64,000 bases of DNA from Rubellimicrobium sp. (GTDB lineage Bacteria > Pseudomonadota > Alphaproteobacteria > Rhodobacterales > Rhodobacteraceae): the NCBI GenBank assembly GCA_019454835.1, contig JACFNP010000006.1, forward strand, positions 1 through 64,000. The letters run 5' to 3'. Shown piece after piece: positions 35,958 to 44,869 of this stretch; position 1 is the first letter of the stretch, and the number at the start of each line of letters is the position of its first letter. The translations under genes and the position numbers were made by a program. A model generated the notes under the pieces. The model searched no databases, was not told the origin of the DNA, and saw only the letters and a program-made list of their open reading frames with translations.

Positions 35958-36055
35958 GCGCTGGTCCCGGCGGATTTCGCGCTGCCGCAGGACGAACCGG
36001 CACCCCGGCGCGGGCCGTATCTGACCGAGGCGCCCGAGGAAGCGGCGGGGTGAGG
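35958..36055 (+). repeat. 98 bp direct repeat, copy B (detached nsrR 3' end)
   Basis: 97 of 98 bases match 34986-35083. Here the segment has no upstream nsrR body, so it is a duplicated fragment ending in the same TGAGG. The near identity suggests a recent duplication or ongoing gene conversion. It could be an attachment-site remnant of an integrated element. Confidence 0.95.
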
Positions 36056-36060
36056 GGGTG

Positions 36061-36366
36061 TCAGGGACCGGCGGCCCCCGACCCGACCAGATACTGGGCG
36101 ATTGCCAGCAGGCCTCCGATGATCGTCACGATCACCGCGATGCCGGGATAGCCGGGCAGCATCGACACCTTGCCCTTGAGTTCCGCCAGATCGGCCCGCG
36201 TCGCGGATATGTCCCTGCGCAGACCGCCGACCTCGTATTCAAGTCCCTGAATCCGTTGTTCCAGCAAGAAACCGCCTCCTCCTCCGCCAGCAGGACCACC
36301 GGCGCTGCGCGCCGGTCTGTCCGTGGACGGCACGCCGAAATTGCCCCGGACGATATTGTCACCCAT
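36061..36366 (-). CDS. Small coiled-coil/membrane protein (XhlA-like layout)
   Basis: A 101-residue protein. A glycine-rich N-terminus is followed by a coiled coil (FLLEQRIQGLEYEVGGLRRDISATRADLAELKGKVSML) and one C-terminal membrane helix (IAVIVTIIGGLLAIAQYLV). This layout matches phage XhlA/hemolysin-like accessory proteins, but no family can be assigned firmly. The ATG at 36366 follows GGAG at seven bases. It starts right after repeat copy B, as the DUF2335 gene does after copy A. Confidence 0.65.
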   Translation of the reverse strand: MGDNIVRGNFGVPSTDRPARSAGGPAGGGGGGFLLEQRIQGLEYEVGGLRRDISATRADLAELKGKVSMLPGYPGIAVIVTIIGGLLAIAQYLVGSGAAGP

Positions 36367-36733
36367 CAGGCGTCTCCGGTCCAGTGGGGCTGTTCGGCTG
36401 GTTCGGGATCAGGCCCAGGGTTACGGCGCTGAATGACTGCATCGCGCCGCAAAGAGCCACAAATGGAGCATACAATCGTGAATGTCGGATATCGGATATC
36501 ACGCACAACGTGGCGCTGCGATGCAATGCCGACAGCATAGAAGCCTGGCTGCGCCGACTTTAAGGCGCGGTGTATTCGCCGACCAACGCCAGCCGCGCGG
36601 GCGCCAGCCGGTGGACGTACGCGCGCCTCTGATCCCGTCCGAAGCGCCTGCAGCCTGACCCCCTTGCGCCCGGCCCGGTGCCGGTGCGCTCACAAGCTTC
36701 CGCGTCGGGCCTGTCGCGGGAGAGTGCCGAACT
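36367..36733. other. Intergenic stretch without supported gene
   Basis: About 370 bp with no gene that I can support. On the minus strand a frame ending at 36560 reads YVHRLAPARLALVGEYTAP and could be the tail of a lost gene. It has no clear start, and it would run through the strong terminator at 36734-36759. Confidence 0.4.
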
Positions 36734-36759
36734 GCCGTCCCTTCGGGGGCGGCTTTTTT
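36734..36759 (+). terminator. Strong rho-independent terminator
   Basis: An 8 bp stem GCCGTCCC / GGGGCGGC (one G-U) with a TTCG tetraloop and six T. No plus-strand gene is evident just upstream, so it may end a non-coding transcript or be the remnant of a lost gene. Confidence 0.85.
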
Positions 36760-36817
36760 CGTTGCTGGCGTCGTGTATGATCGAAGCTGAACCGAATGGC
36801 TGGCAGGAACCTTGATC

Positions 36818-37165
36818 GTGACTTTGTTGCCGCTTCTTACCGCGTTCGGGCTTGGCTCAATCGTCACGGCCCTTGTTCAAGCTTTTCTGGCACAACGGTC
36901 GATGCAGGACGAACGTAGCTTTCGCGAGAAACAAACAGCATATGTGGGCTTGCTTGAGGCGTATCACCGCGCCGCCGTCGAAGGCACCGACGAAGCCGCC
37001 AAGAATTTCGCATATTGGCAGATGCGGTGTGAACTGGTCGCGCCGGAAGCTGTTCGCCGCGCGATTGGACGGATCGTAGAAACCAACGATGACAGAACGG
37101 GCCGCACGAAGGCGCATGAAGACCTGAAAGCTGCGCTGCGGGTTGATCTTGGAGTGACGAAGTAG
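36818..37165 (+). CDS. Small membrane-anchored helical protein
   Basis: A 115-residue protein with one N-terminal membrane helix (LLPLLTAFGLGSIVTALVQAFLA) and a cytoplasmic helical part (YVGLLEAYHRAAVEGTDEAAKNFAYWQMRCELVAPEAVRRAIGRIVET). Similar unnamed proteins are common on genomic islands. Start chosen as GTG 36818 (AGGA nine bases upstream); TTG at 36812 is an alternative. Its codon use is less GC-rich than the neighbourhood. Confidence 0.7.
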   Translation: MTLLPLLTAFGLGSIVTALVQAFLAQRSMQDERSFREKQTAYVGLLEAYHRAAVEGTDEAAKNFAYWQMRCELVAPEAVRRAIGRIVETNDDRTGRTKAHEDLKAALRVDLGVTK

Positions 37166-37307
37166 CCGATCCCGTCTTCACGAATGCGTGATCGTTTCCA
37201 GTCTGCGACCGGGCCAGAACGGGCAGTCCCGCCCACTGGGCAACGCTTAGGCAGAGGAAAGCGGCTCTAAAATTCCGCTGTAAAATCAATTACTTACGAG
37301 GAAAAAG

Positions 37308-37382
37308 TGGTAGCCCGTAGGGGAGTCGAACCCCTCTTTCCAGGTTGAAAACCTGGCGTCCTAACCGATAGACGAACGGGCC
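37308..37382 (-). tRNA. tRNA-Glu (anticodon TTC)
   Basis: A 75-base cloverleaf including CCA. The acceptor GGCCCGT pairs with ACGGGCT (G-U at the first pair), the anticodon stem is CCAGG/CCTGG with loop TTTTCAA, giving anticodon TTC, and the T arm is GGGG-TTCGACT-CCCC. Its 3' end faces the accessory patch at 35-37.2 kb, a usual integration side. Confidence 0.95.
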
Positions 37383-37450
37383 GGCCTGTCGGTGAGCGGC
37401 TGCTTACGGTATGGCGTCGCGGGGTGCAAGGGGGATGTCGTGCGAAGGCG

Positions 37451-37626
37451 GGGCAATCGGGCGAACTGCATGTCCCGTCATTGCGAGGCGAAGCCGAAGC
37501 AACCCCGACCGCTTGCGCATGACTATCGGGGTTGCTTCGTCGGCTGCGCCGCCTCGCAATGACGGGATTTGCGGGCGGCGGTGCCGTGCCAGCCCGCGCA
37601 GGGCCGTTCGCCCGATTCCCCTGCGC
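37451..37626 (-). mobile_element. Palindromic MITE-like repeat, copy 6 (full)
   Basis: Core 37476-37564 with CGTCATTGCGAG / CTCGCAATGACG ends. Outer inverted repeats GGGCAATCGGGCGAA (left) and TTCGCCCGATTCCCC (right) enclose it. Imperfectly placed direct repeats GCGAAGGCGGGGC occur at 37442-37454 and 37627-37639. The stretch after the core, about 55 bp, closely matches that after copy 7. It separates tRNA-Glu from recJ. Confidence 0.8.
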
Positions 37627-37640
37627 GCGAAGGCGGGGCT

Positions 37641-39377
37641 TTACGCCCCGGCGGCGTCCTCGAGGCGCAGTTGCACCGTGCTGCGGCCCTGCCAGTGGTT
37701 TGTCTCGAGCATCCCCGCCGCGTGAATCCGGGCGCCGGGGCGGAGCAGGTCGGCCAGTGGCGAGGCCGCCGCGCCGAAGGCGATGGCGTCAAGGCGGGCG
37801 CCGGTGTCGTCCTCGAGCGCCAGTTTCAGGTGATCGCTGCCGACCGTGCGGGCAAAGGCCACGCGCAGGTCGGGCAGGGCAAAGCGCGGCGCGGGTGCTC
37901 CGGCGCCGAACGGGCCTGCGGCGGCGAGTGATTCGACCAGCGCCATGCTGGCCCCGCGCGCCATCAGCGCGCCGTCGATGCGCAGATCGCCCGCGCCGCC
38001 CTGTCCGGCGCCCTGCCGGGCCAGCAGGTCGGCCAGACGCTCCATCGCCGGGCCGATCTGCCCGCGTCGCAGCGTCAGCCCGGCGGCCATCGGATGCCCG
38101 CCGCCCTGCACGATCAGCCCCTCGGCCTGCAGGCGGTGGACGGCGGCACCAAGATCGACCCCCGCGACCGAACGGGCCGAACCCTTGGCCGTGTCGCCAT
38201 CCAGCCCCAGCACGACCGCCGGGCGATGCGTCGCCTCCTTCAGCCGCGCCGCGACGATGCCGACCACGCCGGGATGCCAGTTCTCGCCCGCCGCCCAGAC
38301 CAGCGGGCCGCCGGTGCCGCGCGCCTCGATCTGGGCGAGGGCCTCTTCCTTCACCGCCGCCTCGATGGCGCGGCGTTCCCCGTTCAGGGCGTCGAGGCGC
38401 TGCGCCAGCGCCACGGCCTCGGCCGCGTCCTGCGTCGAGAGCAGCCGTGCGCCGAGGTCGGCGGCGCCGATCCGCCCGCCCGCGTTCACGCGGGGTCCGA
38501 GCAGGAAGCCCAGATGCCAGGCCTCGGGGGCGCGATCCAGCCGGGCGACATCGGCCAGCGCGCGCAGCCCCGGCCTGCCGCGTCCGGCCATGACCCGCAG
38601 GCCGGTGCGCACGAAGGCGCGGTTCACGCCGACCAGCGGCGCGACATCGGCCACCGTCGCCAGCGCCACCAGATCGAGCGCGGGCATCAGGTCGGGTGCC
38701 GTCATGCCCGCCCCGCGCAACTGCCGCCCGGCCTCGGCCAGCGCGAGGAATACCACCCCGGCGGCGCAGAGATGCGACAGGGCGCGGTCCTCGTCCTGGC
38801 GGTTGGGGTTCACGACGGCCAGCGCGGGCGGCAGGGTCTCGCCGCCGAGGTGATGGTCGAACACCACGACATCGGCGCCCTTCGCGGCGGCGATCGGGCC
38901 GTGGCTGAGCGTGCCGCAATCGACGCAGACGATCAGCGAATGATCCTGCGCCAGCGCTGCCATCGCGGGGGCGTTCGGGCCATAGCCCTCGTCGATGCGG
39001 TCGGGGATATAAAGGGTGGCGTCATGGTCCTGCGCGCGCAGCCAGTCGAGGATCAGCGCCGCCGAGGCGCCGCCGTCCACGTCGTAGTCGGCAAAGATCG
39101 CGATGCGTTCGCGCCGCCGCAGCGCATCGACCAGCCGCGCGGCGGCAGCTTCCATGTCGCGCAGGGATCGCGGATCGGGCATCAGGTCGCGCAGGCGCGG
39201 CGCAAGGAAGCCCGGCACCCCCGGCGCATCGACCCCGCGCCGCGCCAGCACATGCGCCAGCGGCAGCGCCAGCCCGGCCTCGCGGGCCAGCGCCTCGGCG
39301 TGGCGTTCGTCTTCGGCCGTCGGCCCGGTCCAGCGCCTGCCGGTCGCCGAATGCTCGACGCCGAGGAAGGCGCTCAC
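37641..39377 (-). CDS. recJ: Single-stranded-DNA-specific exonuclease RecJ
   Basis: A 578-residue DHH-family exonuclease acting 5' to 3' in recombination and mismatch repair. Motifs are ADYDVDGGASAA, VCVDCGT, VVFDHHLGGETLP, then the DHHA1 part with GGHPMAAGLTLRRGQ, and a C-terminal OB-like domain (LRVAFARTVGSDHLKLALED). It overlaps glpX by 4 bp on the same strand, a pair often seen in this family. Confidence 0.95.
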   Translation of the reverse strand: MSAFLGVEHSATGRRWTGPTAEDERHAEALAREAGLALPLAHVLARRGVDAPGVPGFLAPRLRDLMPDPRSLRDMEAAAARLVDALRRRERIAIFADYDVDGGASAALILDWLRAQDHDATLYIPDRIDEGYGPNAPAMAALAQDHSLIVCVDCGTLSHGPIAAAKGADVVVFDHHLGGETLPPALAVVNPNRQDEDRALSHLCAAGVVFLALAEAGRQLRGAGMTAPDLMPALDLVALATVADVAPLVGVNRAFVRTGLRVMAGRGRPGLRALADVARLDRAPEAWHLGFLLGPRVNAGGRIGAADLGARLLSTQDAAEAVALAQRLDALNGERRAIEAAVKEEALAQIEARGTGGPLVWAAGENWHPGVVGIVAARLKEATHRPAVVLGLDGDTAKGSARSVAGVDLGAAVHRLQAEGLIVQGGGHPMAAGLTLRRGQIGPAMERLADLLARQGAGQGGAGDLRIDGALMARGASMALVESLAAAGPFGAGAPAPRFALPDLRVAFARTVGSDHLKLALEDDTGARLDAIAFGAAASPLADLLRPGARIHAAGMLETNHWQGRSTVQLRLEDAAGA

Positions 39378-40339
39378 TGGATGCGGTGCCGGTAGGACAT
39401 GCGCCGCACCGAGCCGGTCTTGGACCGCATGAGCAGGGTTTCCGCCGTCACCCAGCCCGGCTCGCGGCGGATGCCGGGCAGGAGGTTGCCGTCGGTCACG
39501 CCGGTGGCGGCAAAGATCACGTCGCCGGTGACCAGATCGTCGCGGGTATAGACCCGGTCGAAATTGGTGATCCCCGCCTTGCGGGCGCGGGCGCGTTCGT
39601 CGTCGTTGCGGAACACGAGACGGCCGAAGAACTGCCCGCCCATGCAGCGCAGCGCCGCCGCCGCCAGCACGCCCTCGGGGGCGCCGCCCTGGCCCATGTA
39701 CATGTCGATGCCGGTGCGCCCCGGTTCGGCGGTGTGCATGACGCCCGCCACGTCGCCGTCGGTGATGAGACGGATCGCCGCGCCGGTCGCGCGGATTTCC
39801 GCGATCATCTCGTCATGGCGCGGGCGTTCCAGCACGCAGACGGTGATGTCGCGCGTCGAGCAGCCCTTCGCCGCCGCCAGCGCCGAGACCCGCTCGGCGG
39901 GGCTCATGTCCATGGTCACGACGCCCTGCCGGTAGCCGGGGCCGACGGCGAGCTTGTCCATGTAGGTGTCGGGCGCGTGCAGCAGCGACCCTTTCGGCCC
40001 CATGGCGATGACGGCCAGCGAATTGGGCATGTCCTTGGCGCAAAGCGTCGTGCCTTCCAGCGGGTCGAGCGCGATGTCCACCGCCGGGCCGTCGCCGGAC
40101 CCCACTTCCTCGCCGATATAGAGCATCGGCGCCTCGTCGCGTTCGCCCTCGCCGATCACGACGGTGCCCCGGATGTCGAGCTTGTTCAGCTCGCGCCGCA
40201 TCGCATCGACGGCGGCCTGGTCGGCGGCCTTCTCGTTGCCGCGTCCGACGTGATCGGCGCAGGCGATGGCGGCGGCTTCGGATACCCGGGCAAGCCCGAG
40301 CGAGAGCATACGGTCCTGAAAGTCGCCGGTTGCGGCCAT
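39374..40339 (-). CDS. glpX: Class II fructose-1,6-bisphosphatase
   Basis: A 321-residue GlpX that makes fructose 6-phosphate in gluconeogenesis. Family segments are VVIGEGERDEAPMLYIGEEVG, DIALDPLEGTTLCAKDMPNSLAV and TGIDMYMGQGGAPEGVLAAAALRCMGGQFFGRL, which hold the metal and substrate sites. The ATG at 40339 (MAATGDFQDRM) gives the usual N-terminus. It is the promoter-proximal gene of the pair with recJ. Confidence 0.96.
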   Translation of the reverse strand: MAATGDFQDRMLSLGLARVSEAAAIACADHVGRGNEKAADQAAVDAMRRELNKLDIRGTVVIGEGERDEAPMLYIGEEVGSGDGPAVDIALDPLEGTTLCAKDMPNSLAVIAMGPKGSLLHAPDTYMDKLAVGPGYRQGVVTMDMSPAERVSALAAAKGCSTRDITVCVLERPRHDEMIAEIRATGAAIRLITDGDVAGVMHTAEPGRTGIDMYMGQGGAPEGVLAAAALRCMGGQFFGRLVFRNDDERARARKAGITNFDRVYTRDDLVTGDVIFAATGVTDGNLLPGIRREPGWVTAETLLMRSKTGSVRRMSYRHRIQ

Positions 40340-40531
40340 GGGTGCCTCCTGCTGCTGGCTGTCGTCTGGTAGCCTGCCCGGCGTGGCCACGGCAAGCCGC
40401 GTGATGCCGCATGGGCGCATCGGCGCCCGGTTCCGGTGCCCGCCGAGGAAATGCGTTCCCTGTGACGCGCGCCTGCCCTAATGTCGCCGGGACCGGCGGG
40501 CAGCGTGCAGGAGAGAAAGCGGAGTGGGCGC

Positions 40532-41353
40532 ATGGAGCTGATGTTGCGCGCGGTGCTGGCGGCGTTTGTCGCCCTGACCGGGGCGGGCGGGCTTGCGGCC
40601 GATCCCGGTCCCGTGGCGCTGCGCACCGGCAATGATGCGCGCGGCTGGGAAGGGGTCGGCAGGCTCGAGATCGCGGGCAAGGGCTTCTGCACCGCGACGC
40701 TGATCGCGCCCGGTCTGGTGCTGACGGCAGCGCATTGCCTGTTCGAGCGCGACAGCGGCGCGCCGGTCGCGGTGGACCGGCTGGAATTTCGCGCGGGCTG
40801 GCGCGACGGGCGGGCCGGGGCCTATCGCGGCGTCCGCCGCGCGGTCACCCATCCCGCCTATGTTGCCGATGCCGGGTCCGAAACCCGCGTCAGCCGCTGG
40901 GATCTGGCGCTGATCGAACTTGCCCAGCCGATCCGCTCCAGCGAGGTGCGCCCCTTCACGATCGGCCATGACGTTCCGGTCGGCACCGAGGTCGGCGTGG
41001 TCTCGTATGCCCGCGACCGGGCCGAGGCGCCGTCGCTTCAGCAGATGTGCCCGGTCGTGGCCGAGGACGAGGGGATCCTGGTCCTGTCCTGCGAGGTCGA
41101 TTTCGGTTCCTCCGGCGCGCCGGTGTTCCGGCTTGCGGACGGGGTGGCCGAGGTGGTCTCGGTCGTGTCCGCCAAGGCCGAGCTGAACGGCGAGCGGGTT
41201 GCGGTCGGCATGGAGCTTGCACAGCCGCTGGCCGAGTTGCGCGCCGCGCTGGCCGATACCAGCTTTGCCGCGACCCCGCCGGGTGCGGTGCGGGTGATCC
41301 GCCCCGGCGAGCGGATCGAGACCGGCGCGCGCTTTGTCCGGGCGGCCGAGTGA
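40532..41353 (+). CDS. Secreted trypsin-like serine protease
   Basis: A 273-residue S1-family protein with a signal peptide (MELMLRAVLAAFVALTGAGGLAA). The catalytic triad is visible: His68 in TAAHC, Asp124 in RWDLALIEL and Ser194 in FGSSGAPV (GSSGAP in place of GDSGGP). Cleavage in the periplasm or outside is expected; target unknown. GGAG lies eight bases ahead of the ATG. The phospholipase D-like lipoprotein follows 7 bp later, so the two are co-expressed. Confidence 0.88.
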   Translation: MELMLRAVLAAFVALTGAGGLAADPGPVALRTGNDARGWEGVGRLEIAGKGFCTATLIAPGLVLTAAHCLFERDSGAPVAVDRLEFRAGWRDGRAGAYRGVRRAVTHPAYVADAGSETRVSRWDLALIELAQPIRSSEVRPFTIGHDVPVGTEVGVVSYARDRAEAPSLQQMCPVVAEDEGILVLSCEVDFGSSGAPVFRLADGVAEVVSVVSAKAELNGERVAVGMELAQPLAELRAALADTSFAATPPGAVRVIRPGERIETGARFVRAAE

Positions 41354-41360
41354 GGGCAGG

Positions 41361-43445
41361 ATGACCCGCTCCCGGCTGGTCTGGTGCCTCGCCGCGCTGC
41401 TTGGCGGCTGCGCGCTGGTCGACCCGCCCGCCCCCAGCGCCTTTGCGCCCGCCGCCGCCGTGACGGGTTCGCCCGAGATCGCCGCCTACGAGGCGCGATT
41501 CGCCGCGCTTCTGGCCGGGTTCGACGCCCACCGGCTGCGCGATCTGGCCGGAGTGCCCCATGCCGCGCCCGCGCCCGAGTGGCTGGTTCCGGTCATCGGC
41601 CCGGTCGATGCCCGCGCGGCGGCGCTGGATGATCCGCTGATCGCGCCGGTGCCGGGACTGGTGCCGGGGGAATACGAATGGCCGGGGCGCTGGCGCACGG
41701 CGGTCACGGCGCTGGTTCTCACCGACGGGCCCGCCGTGCGGGGCGTGCCCTTTCGCCTGCCCGACCAGAACGAACTGGAACGGATCGTCAGTTTCCGTTC
41801 CATCGCGGCGACGGATGCCCGGATCACCGCGACCTGTGACGGCGCGGTGCAGCTTGTGCGTCCCGACAGCGGCGGGCCGCGCCCGGCGTCGGTGCCGTTC
41901 GCCTTTACCGTGCCCGCCGGACAGCGCGACGAGACGCGGCTGTCGCTGCCGCCGCAGACCGCGTCCTGCCATCTGGAGATCGCCTATCCGGGGCAGGCCG
42001 CCCGCAGTCTTGATCTGGTCGGCGAAAGCGCCGCCGATCCGGCCATTGCCGCGCTCGACCGGCGGTTCGACATCTGCGAACAGCCCGCGCCTGACCGGAT
42101 GGATGCGCTGGAGCGGGCCTTCTTCGCCGAACGCTGGCTGTCGCAGACCTGCGTGATGGATGCGGGGGCGCCGGTGCTGCTGGACGCATCGCGCGACGGC
42201 TACAACGCCAAGATCGAGGCGCTGACCGGGATGCGGCTGAGCGATGCCGATTTCGATGCGGGCAATCCCTATCTGCCGCTCGATTTCAGCCATGCGCCGC
42301 GTCTGGACATGATCTGGATGAGCTATCTCGACCTGAAGGCCGATTTCTCGGGCGCGCTGATCGAACAGGCGGTGCGCTGGCACGCCGAACGCGGTACGCT
42401 GGTGCGGATCCTGGTGTCCGAAGTGCTGGAGCTGCCGCAGGATCTGGCGATGTGGGAGCGGCTGGCGGCGGAATTTCCGAACGTCCAGTTCCAGCTCTTT
42501 TCGCTGGAACCGCCCCGCCATGCGTCGCCGCGCGAATATCTCGACGTGCTGCACCGGGTGAATCACGTCAAGCTGTTCGTCACGCTGGCCCGCGACCCCG
42601 CGCGGTCGCGCGCCATCCTTGGCGGGCGCAACATTCACGACGGATTCCTGTTCGACCATTCGCTCGACCTGTCCGCCTGGCCCGAGCTGCAGCAATACGG
42701 CGTGCCGGGCGAGCTGAGCCTGCGCTATTTCTCGACCTACCACGATTTCGAGATCGAGATCACGCAGCCGCAGGCGATCATGGCGCTGGCCGCGCATCTG
42801 GCGACGCTGTGGCACCGCGACGAGGAAACGACCGTGATGCGACCGTTTTCGGTCGGCACCTCCGGGCCGGGGTCGCGGACCATGGCGCTGACCGGCGCGC
42901 GGCATTTCATCTCGGTGCCCGAGATCGACCATCATGCGCTGGATGACTACTGGGTCGGCCTGCTCGATGCCGCGCGTGAATCGATCACGCTGGTCACGCC
43001 CTACCTGAACCCGACCCCCGCCATCGAGGCCGCGCTGAACCGGGCGCTGGCGCGCGGCGTCGAGGTGACCATCGTGGCGCGGGTGGCGCTTTACGGCGAT
43101 CTCGGCGGGCGGCTGATGACCGAGATGAACGCCCTGTTCGTGGAACGCTACGCCGACCGGCTGGCGCTTTACGAATACGACCAGCCGGATGTGGTGCTGC
43201 ATTCCAAGCTGCTGCTCGTCGACGGGCGGCTGGGGGTGGTCTCGTCGGTGAACCTGAACCGGCGCAGCTTTCTGCACGACACCGAAAACGGCATGGCCAT
43301 CCTTGATCCGGGTTTCACGCGGCGCCTGCAGGCAGTGGTGGACGGCTACATCGCGCAGTCCTACCGGCTGAGGCCCGACAGCTTTTCCGTCCGCCCATGG
43401 GTGCGGCGGCTTTTCGCGCATGACTGGGTGCGCGACCTGTTCTGA
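41361..43445 (+). CDS. Phospholipase D-like lipoprotein (cardiolipin-synthase-type)
   Basis: A 694-residue protein with a lipoprotein signal ending LLGGC (Cys about residue 17). Two HKD sites are present: HVK at residue 402 with the following GGRNIHDG, and HSKLLLVDG at 614. Paired HKD sites form one phosphatidyl-transfer active centre. The N-terminal 270 residues have no recognised domain. An outer-membrane or periplasmic lipid-remodelling role is inferred. It ends head-on against a patatin-like gene with no gap. Confidence 0.87.
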   Translation: MTRSRLVWCLAALLGGCALVDPPAPSAFAPAAAVTGSPEIAAYEARFAALLAGFDAHRLRDLAGVPHAAPAPEWLVPVIGPVDARAAALDDPLIAPVPGLVPGEYEWPGRWRTAVTALVLTDGPAVRGVPFRLPDQNELERIVSFRSIAATDARITATCDGAVQLVRPDSGGPRPASVPFAFTVPAGQRDETRLSLPPQTASCHLEIAYPGQAARSLDLVGESAADPAIAALDRRFDICEQPAPDRMDALERAFFAERWLSQTCVMDAGAPVLLDASRDGYNAKIEALTGMRLSDADFDAGNPYLPLDFSHAPRLDMIWMSYLDLKADFSGALIEQAVRWHAERGTLVRILVSEVLELPQDLAMWERLAAEFPNVQFQLFSLEPPRHASPREYLDVLHRVNHVKLFVTLARDPARSRAILGGRNIHDGFLFDHSLDLSAWPELQQYGVPGELSLRYFSTYHDFEIEITQPQAIMALAAHLATLWHRDEETTVMRPFSVGTSGPGSRTMALTGARHFISVPEIDHHALDDYWVGLLDAARESITLVTPYLNPTPAIEAALNRALARGVEVTIVARVALYGDLGGRLMTEMNALFVERYADRLALYEYDQPDVVLHSKLLLVDGRLGVVSSVNLNRRSFLHDTENGMAILDPGFTRRLQAVVDGYIAQSYRLRPDSFSVRPWVRRLFAHDWVRDLF

Positions 43446-44819
43446 TCACTCGCGCAGCAACCTGCGGAATTCGTTCCACGCGGGCGCGGCGCGCAGCGCC
43501 GTCGTCCCGGCGCCGATGGCGATGTCGATGCTGTCCTCGGGCAGGGTCAGCCGGGTCGGGATGCCGTTCATCGTGTCGCGCAGGGCGTCGGGCAGAAGAT
43601 CGAAGCCGACCGTGCCGACGACGACGACAAGTTCATCGCAGGCCCAGTCCGCAGGCCGTCCGGGCCACATCGCATCCAGCGCCGCCTGATCCAGCCCGCA
43701 GCGCCATTCGACGATCTGCCGCCGCCATTCGCCAAGCGCGCCCTGCAACGTCGCAAAACTGTCGCGCATCGTGGCGGTGATGCCTTCTTCCGACAGCCGC
43801 GCGTCCAGATCGCCGCCGTTGCGCAGGCGCTGTGCCAGCCCGTATGCCGACAGGGCCAGCACCCGCCCCGCCGGGATGAGCTGGTCGGTGATCCACCAGT
43901 TTTCATGGCTCGAGTTCACGGCCAGAAACAGCATCCGCCGCACGCGCAGCGCCTCGGCGTCGGTCATCGGGGACAGGCCGCCCTCGGCGCGGGCGGCGAT
44001 GAAGCCGCTGGTGCCGTAGGTCTCGGCCATCGAGCCGTCGAGAAGCTGGACGCTGCGCACCTGTGCGGGGTCGGTGTAGCTGGCCACGGTGCGGGCCAGC
44101 AGGCGCACCGCCGGATGCGCGGCCTCATCGGCGCGGGCGGCGGCATAGGCGGGCGGCTCGTGCCAGGTGCAGCCCGAATAGCGCGCCACCGGCACGGCGG
44201 CGAACACCACCGGCACCGCCGCGCTGGCGGTGACGGCATCCGACAGCCGGATGCGCGAGAGGTCGGTGCAGAGCGCGCCGAAGGTGATGGCGTCGAACAC
44301 GAAGGGCGCGGCGGCGGCGGTGTCGCTTGCGACGACGCGCAGCATGGCGGGGCGGCGGGCGATGTCGGCGAAGGTCGCGCCGTGGAACAGCCTGTCGTCC
44401 AGCAGCCGCCCCAGCGTCGCGCGCCCGTCCACGCCGCGCAGGACGGTCTGCGCGTCCAGCGTCGCGGTCATCGCGCTCTCGACATCGGCCAGCAGCCAGT
44501 CGTTGCGGAAGTGCCGCAGCCCGGACATGCCGCGCAGCGTGAAGGCCGTGGCCATGATCGAGCCGCCCGAGACCCCCGCGACAAAGCGGATATGGTCCGA
44601 GACCGGCGTGGCGTCGGCCAGCGTTTCGGCCGCGATGGCCTGCAGCACGCCCCAGGAAAAGGCCGTCGCCCGGACTCCGCCGCCCGAAAGCGCGATGCCG
44701 ACCCAGACCTCGCCGTCGGCAGGCGGCGCGGCCCGCGCGGTGCCGCCGAACGCGAGCAGGAACACAAGCGCGATTCGGGCGAGGCTGCGGGTCATGAGCA
44801 TCGGGGGTATCATGGGCAT
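43446..44819 (-). CDS. Exported patatin-like phospholipase
   Basis: A 457-residue patatin. A signal peptide (up to about residue 30, FGGTARA) precedes the oxyanion loop LSGGGVRATAF and the nucleophile elbow GVSGGS with Ser84. The dyad Asp lies in QLLDGSM. Patatins hydrolyse acyl chains from phospholipids. The start at 44819 has AAGGA eight bases upstream; internal ATGs at 44801 and 44795 are weaker. It faces the phospholipase D-like gene tail to tail. Confidence 0.87.
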   Translation of the reverse strand: MPMIPPMLMTRSLARIALVFLLAFGGTARAAPPADGEVWVGIALSGGGVRATAFSWGVLQAIAAETLADATPVSDHIRFVAGVSGGSIMATAFTLRGMSGLRHFRNDWLLADVESAMTATLDAQTVLRGVDGRATLGRLLDDRLFHGATFADIARRPAMLRVVASDTAAAAPFVFDAITFGALCTDLSRIRLSDAVTASAAVPVVFAAVPVARYSGCTWHEPPAYAAARADEAAHPAVRLLARTVASYTDPAQVRSVQLLDGSMAETYGTSGFIAARAEGGLSPMTDAEALRVRRMLFLAVNSSHENWWITDQLIPAGRVLALSAYGLAQRLRNGGDLDARLSEEGITATMRDSFATLQGALGEWRRQIVEWRCGLDQAALDAMWPGRPADWACDELVVVVGTVGFDLLPDALRDTMNGIPTRLTLPEDSIDIAIGAGTTALRAAPAWNEFRRLLRE

Positions 44820-44869
44820 CGGGTCGTCCTTGCCGGGGTGTCCCCATCCTGCCGCACCCGCCGGATGCG

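Noticed and set aside
36499..36867. Minus-strand open frame in the accessory patch
   Set aside because: No domain or ribosome site, and it crosses a strong terminator and the start of the 36818 gene.
40956..43421. Long minus-strand open frame opposite the protease and phospholipase D genes
   Set aside because: It is antisense of two well-supported genes, with composition typical of GC-rich shadow frames.
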